DNA of 64,000 bases. It comes from Medicago truncatula (taxonomy: Eukaryota > Streptophyta > Magnoliopsida > Fabales > Fabaceae). Position 1 is the first letter of the stretch, and the number at the start of each line of letters is the position of its first letter. The stretch spans positions 51,996,091-52,060,090 of the forward strand of contig NC_053044.1 in the NCBI RefSeq assembly GCF_003473485.1, given 5' to 3'. Below the pieces are notes generated by a model, which was given only the letters and a program-made list of their open reading frames with translations, did no database searches and was not told where the DNA came from. The translations under genes and the position numbers were made by a program. Shown in pieces: positions 24,079-34,897 of this stretch.

Positions 24079-25262
24079 GGCTTAAATATGTAAAAGGTCC
24101 CTGTAAGTTTGCGTGTTTTTGGTTTTCGTCACTGTATCTTTTTTTGTTCTAAAACAAACCCTGTAAGTTGATAACTTTTTGAATTTCGTCCCTACCGTCA
24201 ACTTCTGTTAAAAAAATGTCAAAGTGTCTAACGGCGCATGACGTGGCAATCGTTGACATGACATTAGTTGCGTACGCGGCCTTCCAGGTGATCCCTACTA
24301 TATTACAGGGACCAAATTCGAAATTGAAAAAGAATAGAGGGATGAAAATAAAAAACGTGAACTTACAAAATTTGAAATTTAAAACCCATTTCTCCATCTT
24401 CTTCCTCTCTCTGTCTCTTATCCTCTCCAATTTTCCAATTCTTCCCAAATTACACCAATTACACCATATCAGCTTTGTCCTTCAGACTCTTCCCATATTA
24501 CACCAAATCAACTTTATCCTTATAAAATTACACCAATTTTCCAATTCTTCCCAAATTATACCAATTATTAGTGTTCTTCAAACTCTAATAATTTATTTTT
24601 ACTGGTTTGTTGTTCTATGTGTGCTTTTGTTTGTAAAGAAAATGATAGCTCAGGGGAAAAAGTAGTAGCAATAGTACTTCAAACAAACTATGAGTCAAAT
24701 TTGTCAAAATTTCAATCGAAGGTAAAATTGGCAACAAGTAAAACAAAAACCATATGAAACAGTGGATAGAATCAAAGTCAAGGAAGATGTGAAACTAGGT
24801 GTGGCAAGTAACACAAGAATGAATTGTCAGTTAGAAAGTGAAACTCAGTTGCTGACTAATGTAATAGGTTGGTGTATACAAAATTTCTACTTCAATTTTT
24901 GAGAAGAATTGGAAAATTGGAATTGAAGTAATTTGAGGGTTATGGAGTTACAAGTTGTGTTTCACTCCAGTGGAATTTATTAATGTGGTGTGGATGTGTT
25001 GTTTAGGATTGAAAAGAATAGAGAGGGATTAAAGAAAATGTGGGTTTGATGATTTTTTGATGAATGATGAATTTAGTTTTGAAGATGAAGATTCGAGAAG
25101 GAAGAATTTTTATGAGTTAGGATTGAAGAATTATGGTTTTTCTAGGTTAAGATGGAAGAAGATGAGAAGAGGATGAAGAAGATGAATAAAATCTGTGAAA
25201 ATTATAAGTCGTTTTTTCCCCGTTTAATCCCTCTTGTAATTTTCGTTTTTGGAATTCGTCCC

Positions 25263-25343
<81 letters not shown>

Positions 25344-25672
25344 AAGAATATGGAAACAACAAGGGTTTTAAATTTCAAATTTTGTTATTTAGGTGTTTTT
25401 AATTTCGTCCCTATGTACCTTTTCGTTTTTGGTTTTGGTCCCTGTAATATAGTCAGGGATCATCTGTCACGACACATAAGAATTTTTTGCCACATCATCC
25501 TTTGCCACGACATCCGTCGTTAGACAGGGAGGCGTTTTTGTAACGGAAGTTGACGGGAGGGACGAAAATCAAAAAGTTATTAACTTACAGGGGTTGTTTT
25601 AGAACAAAAAAAAATACGGGGACGAAAACCAAAAACACGCGAACTTACAGAGACCTTTTACATATTTAAGCC
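24079..25672. mobile_element. Mutator-like element with long TIRs and 9-bp TSD
   Basis: Terminal inverted repeats of roughly 200 bases begin GGCTTAAATATGTAAAAGGT at both ends. The flanks are a perfect 9-bp duplication AAAACTAAA (24070-24078 and 25673-25681), the Mutator superfamily signature. The interior has no transposase, so the copy is non-autonomous. It carries a 72-bp (AG)n run near the right arm. Open frames inside it (24149-24665) have no recognisable domain and run through the TIR. Confidence 0.85.
25269..25340. repeat. (AG)36 microsatellite
   Basis: Seventy-two uninterrupted bases of AG inside the Mutator-like element. A 71-residue minus-strand frame across it is only an artefact of the repeat (Leu-Ser alternation). 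Perfect AG tracts of this length are very prone to slippage and can be bound by plant GAGA-binding (BPC) proteins. Confidence 0.97.
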
Positions 25673-26044
25673 AAAACTAAAAGTCATAAAATATACAGTT
25701 AAAATTTCTATAGTCGATATTTTGCATGATTTAAAAAATCTCATGTAAAAAAGTGTTATAAAAAATATTGTCTTTCGAAAAAATATTCCTATGTTATAAG
25801 TTTTTTTTTTTTTAAGGACTATATTATAAGCTAAACTGGGTTATTTTATTGGTCAAATAGATTAAAATTTTAAAATTTTGTTAATATATCTACTTAAGAA
25901 TTTTAAAGATTTTATCAACATTATATCTAAATGTTAATCCACTCCGACCTAATTTTCATATAATTTCCTTTAAATTAACAATTTAACACTATTTTTTTGA
26001 AGCAGACAAATCTATTGATCCCCTAAAAAAATCTACATCATATC

Positions 26045-26461
26045 AATTGTTATAGCATTATGGAAGAAAAGTTGGGCTAATGTTCGTACTTTGAGTGGTG
26101 GTCTTGTTTTGTTTGAGGCGATGTCTGGTTTGAAAGTAAATTTTCATAAAAGCTCTCTAGTGGGGGTGAATATTAATGCCTCTTGGTTGTCTGAAGCGGC
26201 TTCTGTGTTGGATTGCAAAGTGGGTAAAATTTCGTTCCTCTATTTGGGCCTTCCGATTGAGGGTGATCCGCGCCGATTATTATTTTGGGAGCCTGTTGTT
26301 AATCGTATAAAATCTAGATTGTCTGGTTGGCATAGTCGGTTCCTTTCTTTTGGTGGTCGTTTGATTCTTCTCAAATCCGTCCTGACTGCACTTCCTGTCT
26401 ATGCACTTTCCTTTTTCAAAGCTCCATCAGGTATAATCTCTTCCATTGAATCTTTGTTAAA

Positions 26462-26492
<31 letters not shown>

Positions 26493-27804
26493 GTAGTGAG
26501 GATAAAAGAAAAATTTCGTGGATTGGTTGACATTCTTTGTGTTTGAGGAGGGAGTATGGAGGGCTGGGTGTTAGGAGATTGAGAGAGTTTAACATTGCTT
26601 TGCTAGAGAAATGGTGTTGGCGGTTGTTAGTTGATAGAGATGGGTTGTGGCGTAGGGTGTTGGTGGCTAGGTATGGTGTGGCGGATGGTGGTTTGGAGGA
26701 TGGGGGCCGAAGCTGTTCTTCGTGGTAGAGGGAGATAGTCAGGATTAGAGATGGGATAGGTGAGGGTGGGGAGGGTTGGTTTGTGGATTGTGTTAGGAGG
26801 AGGGTGGGGGATGGAGCTGATACCGATTTTTGGCAAGATTGTTGGTGTGGTAGTGTTCTGTTGTGTGAGCGCTTTATGCGTCTTTATGACTTAGCCGTCA
26901 ATAAAGCAATCACGGTAAGGAACATGTTCTTGTTGGGGGTTGAGGATGGTGGGGGAGCGTGGCAGTGGCGTCGCCGTTTATGGGTGTGGGAGGAGGACTT
27001 GGTAGAGGAGTGTAGGGCTTTACTACTAACAGTCTCTTTGCAGGAATCCGATACTGACAGATGGGTGTGGTTACCGGATCCGATTGGTGGCTATACTGTT
27101 CGTGGGGTATATGACTTGTTGACATCACATGAACAACCTCATATTCATCAAAATATGGAGTTAATCTAGCACAAACAGATACCTCTAAAAGTTTCAGTCC
27201 TTGCTTAGCGGTTGTTGAGGGATCGTTTACCTACTAAAGCTAATCTGACAAATCGCGGCATTTTACCGATGGAGGCTAGGCTTTGTGTCACGGGATGTGG
27301 GCATGTTGAAGATGTGTCTCATATGTTTTTGACTTGTCCTTTCTTCGGTGCTTTATGGCCTATGGTGCGGGCTTGGCTTGGTGTCGAAGGGGTAGATTCT
27401 AATGCTCATACGGATCATTTTATGCAATTTATTCAATATGCAGGTGGCTTGAAATCGCGTCGATCTCTCTTCCACTTGATTTGGCTTCAGTGTGTTCGGA
27501 TTTTATGGAATGAACGGAATGACGGGTTGTTTCATGGTCGTAATTGTTCTCTACCATAGTTGTTAGATAAAGTAAAATCAAATTCCCTGTGGTGGTTGAA
27601 AGCTAATAATGTGGTCTTTATTTTTGGTACTCATAATTGGTGGTCGAGCCCGCTTGTATGTATGGGCATCGATTGACTTTGTTGTAATCTTACTGGATGT
27701 TGATATTTTCGTGATTGTTTTGGCACGCCTTATACTATAATAATTACGGTGTTCTTAGTAAATATAATTCATTTTAGTTTCTTTAAAAAATTGTTATAGC
27801 ATTA
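26045..27804 (+). mobile_element. 5'-truncated LINE with perfect 16-bp TSD, dead
   Basis: Direct repeats AATTGTTATAGCATTA at 26045-26060 and 27789-27804 flank 1728 bases of LINE ORF2. It opens in the RT C-terminal region (LFEAMSGLKVNFHKSSLVGV, then FLYLGLPIEGDPRR, LSFGGRLILLKSVL). It then runs through the REYGGLGVRRLREFN block to the zf-RVT segment (CVTGCGHVEDVSHMFLTCPF, WLQCVRILWNERN). It is disabled by a T18/G11 homopolymer at 26465-26493 that disrupts an FFWGG-type site. TAG stops at 26726, 27167, 27206 and 27557 also break it. Confidence 0.88.
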
Positions 27805-29469
27805 ATATATACCGGACGAATACAGTGAAAATTTTGAGGATCAATAGCATATAATATATGCTATCCTAATATCCTATCTTATTGAAGATAAGCGAGATAT
27901 ATATTTTTTGGTACAAAATAAGTCGAAAATTTATGTCAGAAAAAAACTCTTGCTGCTGTGAGAAAGATAATCAATAAAACCATCCGAATCATCAACGTGT
28001 GGTTTAACTTGTAAGTTTCTCCAATAATTTCGTCTATATTTTTTTTACAGAAAAATAAGAGTAATTTAAATGTCAAAATATAGATAGTACAATTAAATTG
28101 ATCGTGAATTGGTAAAAAAAAATAAAAAAGTAAACAGTGAAATGGAATGTTTTTAATCCATATTTTGAGAGACACTAGACTAACTAAAACTTTAAGACAC
28201 TAGGTTTATATGTTAACTCCCTTATAAAAAGTTCAACATTCATTTTTTCATTAATATGAGACATATTATTCACATTTGATATATGAACAACAAATACAAC
28301 TGATTAAAAATGTTAAAATACACTATCAAATTAGAAGGTAAAAAACACGCTAAAGATATAGATAAACACTTCGGAAGTCAACAAAAAATTAACAAATCAA
28401 AATCTTAACCAAACAATTGTTTTTTCGCATATGATCAATGGTCAAGGATAATGCAAGATTTACGTTTTTTTACATCATTCAAAGAAGAAAAAAAGAAAGT
28501 AAGAAGGTCTTAAATATATACTATATTTATATTCTTTATCAAATTAAATGTTTTGTGGACGTGCACGTCTATGGTGGCTGTAAACGAAGAGCGAAGGATA
28601 ACAACGAGGGGATTGTGTAAAGACTGGAAGTATTGTTTGTGAAGGATGATGTGCTTGTCCACATTCAAGTAACACTAATTTCTTTTGACAAAACATTCAA
28701 GACTTCAAGTATCACTTCTCACGTTGTCACTTGTTCTTGACATTCCAAAACTCTATTTTTATGTTCATTTTGAACACTTTTCGTAGGTTTAATCTTTGCA
28801 TAAATTTATTCAATCTTAATGTTTGTTTCGCTTTACTAACATAAATCTCTTATTTAGTTGCTATGAAAGATTAAAGCATTTATGCAATAAAAAAAAAAAA
28901 ACTTAATATAAGGACCAAAATTAAAATTTATGTAGAAAAAAAGTGTAAAACAAAACTTAAAAAACGCATCCTTTTTTAAAAAAAAAAAAAAAACTTAAAT
29001 GTTGTTTTCGTTGTACCAAAAACATATTTAACTTTATACTTTACCACCTCAAATTAAGATACAACTGAGGTAATATGAGAACATTGGCAAGCTTGCTCGG
29101 TCATATACAGTTTGGAATCATCATCACAACGGTCATTTAGAGTGTATTTTTCATTTGTTCTTAAAGTATGAACAAAAGTGAACCTCGCTGGCAACATGTG
29201 ATGATCAAGGCCCTCCATGTTTAAGGTAGTAGAGTTCTCTTAGTAGAGAGCTGTCAACAATGGTGTTGTAAGCAGGACTATGGTCTGGATATGTCTCCTC
29301 CACTAGACCTTTAGTTCGATATCTTGTGTGCAACATGGATTGATCGATTAAAAGGACATGTGCAGCACGTGGTTCTTTCATATTCTACTCGAGTTATAAG
29401 GTATGATGTTAAGATTTTGGGTTTTCTCGTCAAGGTATTGGACTTAGTCATAGGCGAGGTGAAAGAGAA
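27805..29469. other. AT-rich gene-free stretch
   Basis: Only short frames without recognisable domains (27936-28175, 28438-28620) occur here. No repeat pair or RNA gene was seen. Confidence 0.35.
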
Positions 29470-29910
29470 TTTCATTGTCTACGAAGAAGTCACTGATATA
29501 CGAAGTTTATCAGTTAGACAAAATAAGTGAGGTGAGAAAGAATTACATTCTCTTACACCTCTTTTGGAAGAAAAGAATATATCAGTTTTTCCATTAATTA
29601 AGAAAGAAGAATTAACATAGTGAAAAACATCAAGAATATAATTGCAAATTTTGCCGCTAAAACCCAACTTGTTTTGAAACATCAATAAAGAAATTCCAAT
29701 ATAAGGTATTAAAAGTCTTGCAAATATCAATTTTCTGCAATGATCAGAATGGTAGCTTGTATCGAGCAACAACTGTCGAGATACAAGTTGGGGTACTTGC
29801 AAACACTTTAACGTTAAAATTTGTAAGGGTAAACGTGAAAGGTATTGAAAGAAAAGATGTTGTGTATGGTGTACCTTAAGTTGTGGTCCAAGGATCTTTT
29901 TATGCAACCG
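29470..29910 (-). pseudogene. LINE reverse-transcriptase fragment
   Basis: On the minus strand one frame reads QKIDICKTFNTLYWNFF. This corresponds to RT motif A of plant LINEs (normally K.DI.KAFDTL.W), with the catalytic Asp replaced by Asn. A second frame then reads KLGFSGKICNYILDV and INGKTDIFFSSKRGVRECNS with SPHLFCL, matching the GVRQGDPLSPLLF block. A frameshift separates the two. The YADD motif could not be found. It is an old, inactive fragment. Confidence 0.65.
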
Positions 29911-30064
29911 AAATAATAACTTTGGATCAACCCTTGAGTGGTGTTACGATCTACGAACATTAGAGCAAATTTGACCGTTAAGGTAAACTTATGGTAAAAA
30001 ATGTTGAAAACAACCTATAAACATGCCAAAAAAAAAACTTATAAACATGTCATTTTTTTTTTAG

Positions 30065-31652
30065 CAAATAGTCACTTTGGTCCCTGACTCTGCACCTCGT
30101 TATCACATAGGTCCCTGACTCAGGATTAAATACAAATAAGCCTCTGACTCTGCACTTCCGTTATCACTTTAGTCCTTGACGTTAAAAAAATTTGTTAAGC
30201 GATGATGTTGCGCATATGAGGTGTCACAGGGACCAAAGTGAAAGTAGAAAATGGTCACTTTGATCCATGAACCAAAAATCAATATTCCAAAATTGAATAT
30301 CAAATTCCTAAATTCTTAAATCTCAAATCCCTAAATGTCATCTAATTCTCTCTTTTATTCAAAATTAACCTTCCATTAAACACAACAACTTACTGTTAGG
30401 TCCCTGACTGTACATACTTACTATCAGTTAGGTGCATGACGATGAATTAGCAAATATATTAGCATCTATTACTCTTGATTATTGTTATATTCACATGATA
30501 ATTCATATCTCTACCCCGTAGGTCTAAGCATACAATAATCAAGAGCTCAAGATATATTGAAATGATAATTCATTTCTATTGAATTTCTTTTAACATAATT
30601 TCTAACTCAAAATTTGTTCTACTTAGTAGGTGCTAGTGCTACATCTAACATAAGTTGTTTATGTTTCCAAGTTTGTTATCAAATTTCTCACTTTAATTTT
30701 TTTTCTTCATGAAAAGTTAAAGCAACTAAAGCATAAGTTCTTTCATGTAACTTAATACCATGAATCAACACCTTCTTGTACAAATCTGAATGTCATTGTC
30801 TATACACAATGTCTTAAACTATGGTAATAATGATCACAACATGCAACTTCTAGCATGTGTATTTTAGTAAGTGAATTTATGCATTAGTTATTCAAATCTC
30901 TCCATCAAAAATTGGTTATTGTTGTTGAAAGACACATAAAAAATCAAGCTATGACTTTAAAATACTTACATGGATTATAATTAAACACACCGTTCATAAT
31001 TCATTTCTCTATATATGTAATCCTGATGCCATTATATATTAAAGGGAGAAAGAGATAACGGAACCACAACACTATGACACTACTATAAAACTTCAAACAT
31101 TAGCCCAACATATCATTGCTTCAAGATCAGCTTTCAAAACTGATGTGAAAGGGTGTGGACTTACCACATCATGACACCTTACATCAGTTGCCACCTGATG
31201 TGAAAACTCATTTTCAACTGATGTAAAAACTCCATTTTGTAGTGGGTCCCTAATAGCCAGGGACTTTAGTGAATTTCATGTTTCCTGTCAGAGACCTAAC
31301 TGATAGTAAGTATGCACAGTCAGGGACCTAACAATAGGTTAGTGTTTAATGGATGATTGATTTTGAACAAAAAAGATAATTATATGACATTTAAGGATTT
31401 AAGATTTAGGGATTTAGAGATTTGATATTCAATTTGGGGATATTGAATTTTGGTTCAAGGACTAAAGTGACCATTTTCTACTTTCACTTTGGTCCCTGTG
31501 ACACCTCATATGCGCCACATCATCATTTAAAAGATTTTTTTAACGTCAAGGACTAAAGTGATAACGAAAGTGCAGAGTCAGGGACTTATTTGTATTTAAT
31601 CCTGAGTCAGGGACCTAGTAACAGCGACTTGAGGGACTAAAGTGACTCTTTG
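30065..31652. mobile_element. Non-autonomous transposon with long (about 350 bp) TIRs
   Basis: Both ends carry the same sequence in opposite orientation: CAAATAGTCACTTTGGTCCC at the left, CAAAGAGTCACTTTAGTCCC at the right. These continue through 'TCCCTGACTC(A)GGATTAAATACAAATAAG' and 'GCGCATATGAGGTGTCACAG' blocks. The target site is a T-run, so the duplication cannot be measured. The structure suggests a Mutator-like element. There is no transposase. A CACTA-type mini-element is nested at 31077-31249. Confidence 0.7.
31077..31249. mobile_element. CACTA-type mini-element, nested
   Basis: It starts CACTACTATAAAACTT and ends TTTTGTAGTG, the CACTA terminal signature. Subterminal repeats of AACTGATGT / ACATCAG occur in both orientations. 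No convincing 3-bp target duplication was seen, so the boundary is approximate. Confidence 0.5.
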
Positions 31653-31720
31653 TTTTTTTTTTTCATAAATTTTTCCAAAGAATCTCATAAGTCATAATCA
31701 CAACCGGTACTAGTATAGTA

Positions 31721-31952
31721 CTCCCTCCGTCTCAAATTGTATGATGTTTTGGGCATTTCACGCATATTAAGAAATGTAATTAATATTGTGTGGGAAAGAG
31801 ATATTATGAGTTGTTTTACAAAATTGTCTTCAATAAATAATATGGGAAAGATAAATGAAGGAATTGAAAGAAGAGAGAGTAATAAATAGTTAAAGATATA
31901 ATAGAAAAAATAATATTAATTTTTCATTGATATTGTAAAGCGACGTACAACT
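31721..31952. mobile_element. Stowaway-like MITE, 3' end eroded, at the PPR 5' end
   Basis: It begins CTCCCTCCGTCTCAAATTGT after a TA and runs parallel to the complete copy at 40962-41243. The shared blocks are TTTGGGCATTTCAC, AGAAATGTAATTAATATTGT and ATATTGTAAAGCGAC. It stops matching before the terminal GGGACGGAGGGAG. Its right edge lies about 23 bases upstream of the PPR start codon. Confidence 0.75.
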
Positions 31953-31975
31953 AACAAGAGTTAGTTATTCAGATA

Positions 31976-34897
31976 ATGAGTCGCAAATGCAGTGTGTCTC
32001 CTTCCTCTCTTCTTCCACAATGGTTCTCCATCCTCCGCCATGCCATCGCCGATTCCGATCTCATCCTCGGAAAACGCACTCACGCCCTCATTCTAACTTC
32101 CGGCCTCAACCCCGACCGTTATCTAACCAACAACCTCATCACAATGTACGCTAAATGCGGTTCTCTTTTTTCCGCACGCAAACTGTTTGACATAACGCCT
32201 CAATCAGACAGAGACCTTGTTACTTACAATGCCATCCTCGCCGCATATGCTCACACCGGAGAGCTTCATGACGTCGAAAAAACCCATGAAGCATTTCACA
32301 TTTTCCGTCTTCTACGTCAATCCGTTATGCTCACCACTCGTCATACTCTGTCTCCATTGTTTAAGCTGTGTTTACTCTATGGTTCTCCGTCTGCTTCTGA
32401 GGCGCTTCAGGGTTATGCTGTTAAGATTGGGTTGCAATGGGATGTTTTTGTTGCTGGTGCATTGGTTAATATATATGCTAAGTTTCAACGAATTAGGGAG
32501 GCGCGTGTTTTGTTTGATAGAATGCCTGTGAGGGATGTGGTGTTATGGAATGTGATGATGAAGGCTTATGTTGAAATGGGTGCTGGTGATGAAGTGTTGG
32601 GTCTTTTTTCTGCATTTCATCGAAGTGGACTGCGTCCTGATTGTGTTAGTGTTCGGACTATTCTCATGGGGGTTGGTAAAAAAACTGTTTTTGAAAGGGA
32701 GTTGGAGCAGGTTCGAGCTTATGCAACTAAGTTGTTTGTTTGTGATGATGATTCAGATGTTACTGTTTGGAACAAGACTTTGTCTTCGTATCTCCAAGCA
32801 GGTGAAGGTTGGGAAGCTGTTGATTGTTTTAGAGATATGATCAAATCGCGTGTACCGTGTGATAGCTTGACCTATATTGTGATCCTCTCTGTGGTTGCCA
32901 GTTTGAACCATCTTGAACTGGGAAAACAGATTCATGGTGCTGTTGTGAGGTTCGGATGGGATCAATTTGTGTCTGTTGCGAATAGCGCTATTAATATGTA
33001 TGTTAAGGCTGGTTCTGTTAATTATGCAAGAAGGATGTTCGGTCAGATGAAAGAAGTGGATTTAATTTCGTGGAACACTGTGATATCGGGTTGTGCTCGA
33101 AGTGGTTTAGAGGAGTGTTCCTTAAGGCTGTTCATTGATTTATTACGGAGTGGCCTGTTGCCGGATCAATTCACTATTACAAGCGTTTTGAGGGCTTGCT
33201 CCTCTCTTGAAGAAAGCTACTGTGTTGGTAGGCAAGTTCATACCTGTGCTTTAAAAGCTGGGATCGTCTTAGATTCATTTGTTTCGACAGCTCTAATTGA
33301 TGTATATTCTAAGGGTGGAAAGATGGAGGAGGCGGAGCTTCTTTTTCATAACCAAGATGGATTTGATTTGGCATCTTGGAATGCTATGATGCATGGGTTC
33401 ACAGTGAGTGATAACTATCGCGAAGCCTTGAGGCTGTTTAGCCTAATGCATGAAAGGGGAGAGAAAGCTGATCAGATAACTTTTGCAAATGCAGCCAAAG
33501 CTGCCGGGTGCTTGGTGAGGCTTCAACAAGGGAAGCAGATTCATGCTGTTGTTATAAAAATGAGGTTTCATTATGATTTGTTTGTCATTAGTGGTATTCT
33601 GGACATGTATCTAAAATGTGGAGAGATGAAAAGTGCTCGTAAAGTTTTCAATCAGATTCCTTCGCCGGATGATGTTGCTTGGACCACGGTGATTTCGGGA
33701 TGTGTGGAAAATGGGGAGGAAGAGCAAGCTCTTTTTACATATCATCAGATGAGACTCGCTGGGGTGCAACCGGACGAGTATACCTTTGCTACCCTTGTCA
33801 AGGCTTGCTCTCTTTTAACAGCACTAGAACAAGGGAAGCAGATTCATGCAAATATTATGAAGTTGAATTGTGCTTTTGATCCTTTTGTGATGACCTCACT
33901 TGTCGACATGTATGCCAAGTGTGGGAATATCGAAGATGCATATGGCTTATTTAGAAGAATGAACACCAGGAGTGTTGCCTTGTGGAATGCCATGATAGTA
34001 GGATTAGCTCAACATGGAAATGCTGAGGAAGCTCTCAACTTCTTCAATGAAATGAAATCTAGGGGTGTAACGCCGGATAGAGTTACTTTTATTGGGGTCC
34101 TTTCTGCTTGTAGTCATTCTGGTTTGACATCTGATGCATATAAAAATTTTGATTCTATGCAGAAAACCTATGGAGTTGAACCAGAGATTGAGCACTATTC
34201 TTGTCTTGTGGATGCCCTTAGCCGTGCGGGGCACATACAAGAGGCCGAGAAGGTGGTATCATCAATGCCTTTTGAAGCTTCTGCTACAATGTACAGAACT
34301 CTGCTTAATGCTTGTAGGGTTCAGGGAGACAAAGAGACTGGAGAACGCGTAGCGGAAAAGCTTTTTACCATGGATCCATCTGATTCAGCTGCTTATGTTC
34401 TTTTATCCAATATTTATGCAGCTGCTAACCAATGGGAAAATGCAGTGAGTGCTAGGAATATGATGAAAAGAGTAAATGTAAAGAAGGAACCAGGGTTTAG
34501 TTGGATAGACATGAAAAACAAGGTGCATTTATTTGTTGCTGGGGATAGATCACATGAAGAAACTGATTTGATATATAATAAGGTAGAGTATGTTATGAAG
34601 AGGATCAAAGAAGAAGGATATGTCCCTGACACAGAGTTTGCACTTGTGGATATAGAAGAAGAAGATAAAGAGAGTGCTTTATCTTATCATAGTGAGAAGC
34701 TAGCAATAGCTTATGGGCTCATGAAAACTCCACCATCCACAACATTAAGGGTAATTAAAAACCTTAGAGTATGTGGAGATTGTCATAATGCAATCAAGTA
34801 TATATCTAATGTTTTTCAGCGAGAGATAGTTTTGAGGGATGCAAATCGATTCCATCATTTTAGGAGTGGGATATGCTCTTGTGGTGATTACTGGTGA
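31976..34897 (+). CDS. DYW-class pentatricopeptide repeat protein (At4g33170-like)
   Basis: Intronless 973-aa PLS-type PPR protein with a complete C-terminal E/E+/DYW tail. Such proteins are imported into mitochondria or plastids and specify single C-to-U editing sites, the DYW domain being the cytidine deaminase. Many repeat units are visible, e.g. [21 protein letters not shown] near residue 50 and [20 protein letters not shown] near 645. The PG box (EPGFSWIDM) is followed by [11 protein letters not shown] (the HxE zinc/catalytic motif), [12 protein letters not shown] and the terminal CSCGDYW. Length and C-terminal sequence resemble Arabidopsis At4g33170. The N-terminus lacks a strongly recognisable targeting peptide, so the organelle is unresolved. 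A MITE lies immediately upstream and may contribute the leader or promoter. Confidence 0.93.
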   Translation: MSRKCSVSPSSLLPQWFSILRHAIADSDLILGKRTHALILTSGLNPDRYLTNNLITMYAKCGSLFSARKLFDITPQSDRDLVTYNAILAAYAHTGELHDVEKTHEAFHIFRLLRQSVMLTTRHTLSPLFKLCLLYGSPSASEALQGYAVKIGLQWDVFVAGALVNIYAKFQRIREARVLFDRMPVRDVVLWNVMMKAYVEMGAGDEVLGLFSAFHRSGLRPDCVSVRTILMGVGKKTVFERELEQVRAYATKLFVCDDDSDVTVWNKTLSSYLQAGEGWEAVDCFRDMIKSRVPCDSLTYIVILSVVASLNHLELGKQIHGAVVRFGWDQFVSVANSAINMYVKAGSVNYARRMFGQMKEVDLISWNTVISGCARSGLEECSLRLFIDLLRSGLLPDQFTITSVLRACSSLEESYCVGRQVHTCALKAGIVLDSFVSTALIDVYSKGGKMEEAELLFHNQDGFDLASWNAMMHGFTVSDNYREALRLFSLMHERGEKADQITFANAAKAAGCLVRLQQGKQIHAVVIKMRFHYDLFVISGILDMYLKCGEMKSARKVFNQIPSPDDVAWTTVISGCVENGEEEQALFTYHQMRLAGVQPDEYTFATLVKACSLLTALEQGKQIHANIMKLNCAFDPFVMTSLVDMYAKCGNIEDAYGLFRRMNTRSVALWNAMIVGLAQHGNAEEALNFFNEMKSRGVTPDRVTFIGVLSACSHSGLTSDAYKNFDSMQKTYGVEPEIEHYSCLVDALSRAGHIQEAEKVVSSMPFEASATMYRTLLNACRVQGDKETGERVAEKLFTMDPSDSAAYVLLSNIYAAANQWENAVSARNMMKRVNVKKEPGFSWIDMKNKVHLFVAGDRSHEETDLIYNKVEYVMKRIKEEGYVPDTEFALVDIEEEDKESALSYHSEKLAIAYGLMKTPPSTTLRVIKNLRVCGDCHNAIKYISNVFQREIVLRDANRFHHFRSGICSCGDYW

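Noticed and set aside
24149..24665. Overlapping frames of 99 and 149 residues on opposite strands
   Set aside because: They run through the terminal inverted repeat of the Mutator-like element and show no conserved motif.
25147..25362. 71-residue minus-strand frame rich in Leu-Ser
   Set aside because: It is the translation of the (AG)36 microsatellite.
29324..29530. 68-residue plus-strand frame
   Set aside because: It overlaps, on the opposite strand, the LINE reverse-transcriptase fragment and has no domain.
32217..32840. Frames of 104 and 90 residues inside the PPR gene
   Set aside because: Out-of-frame shadows of the intact 973-residue PPR frame.
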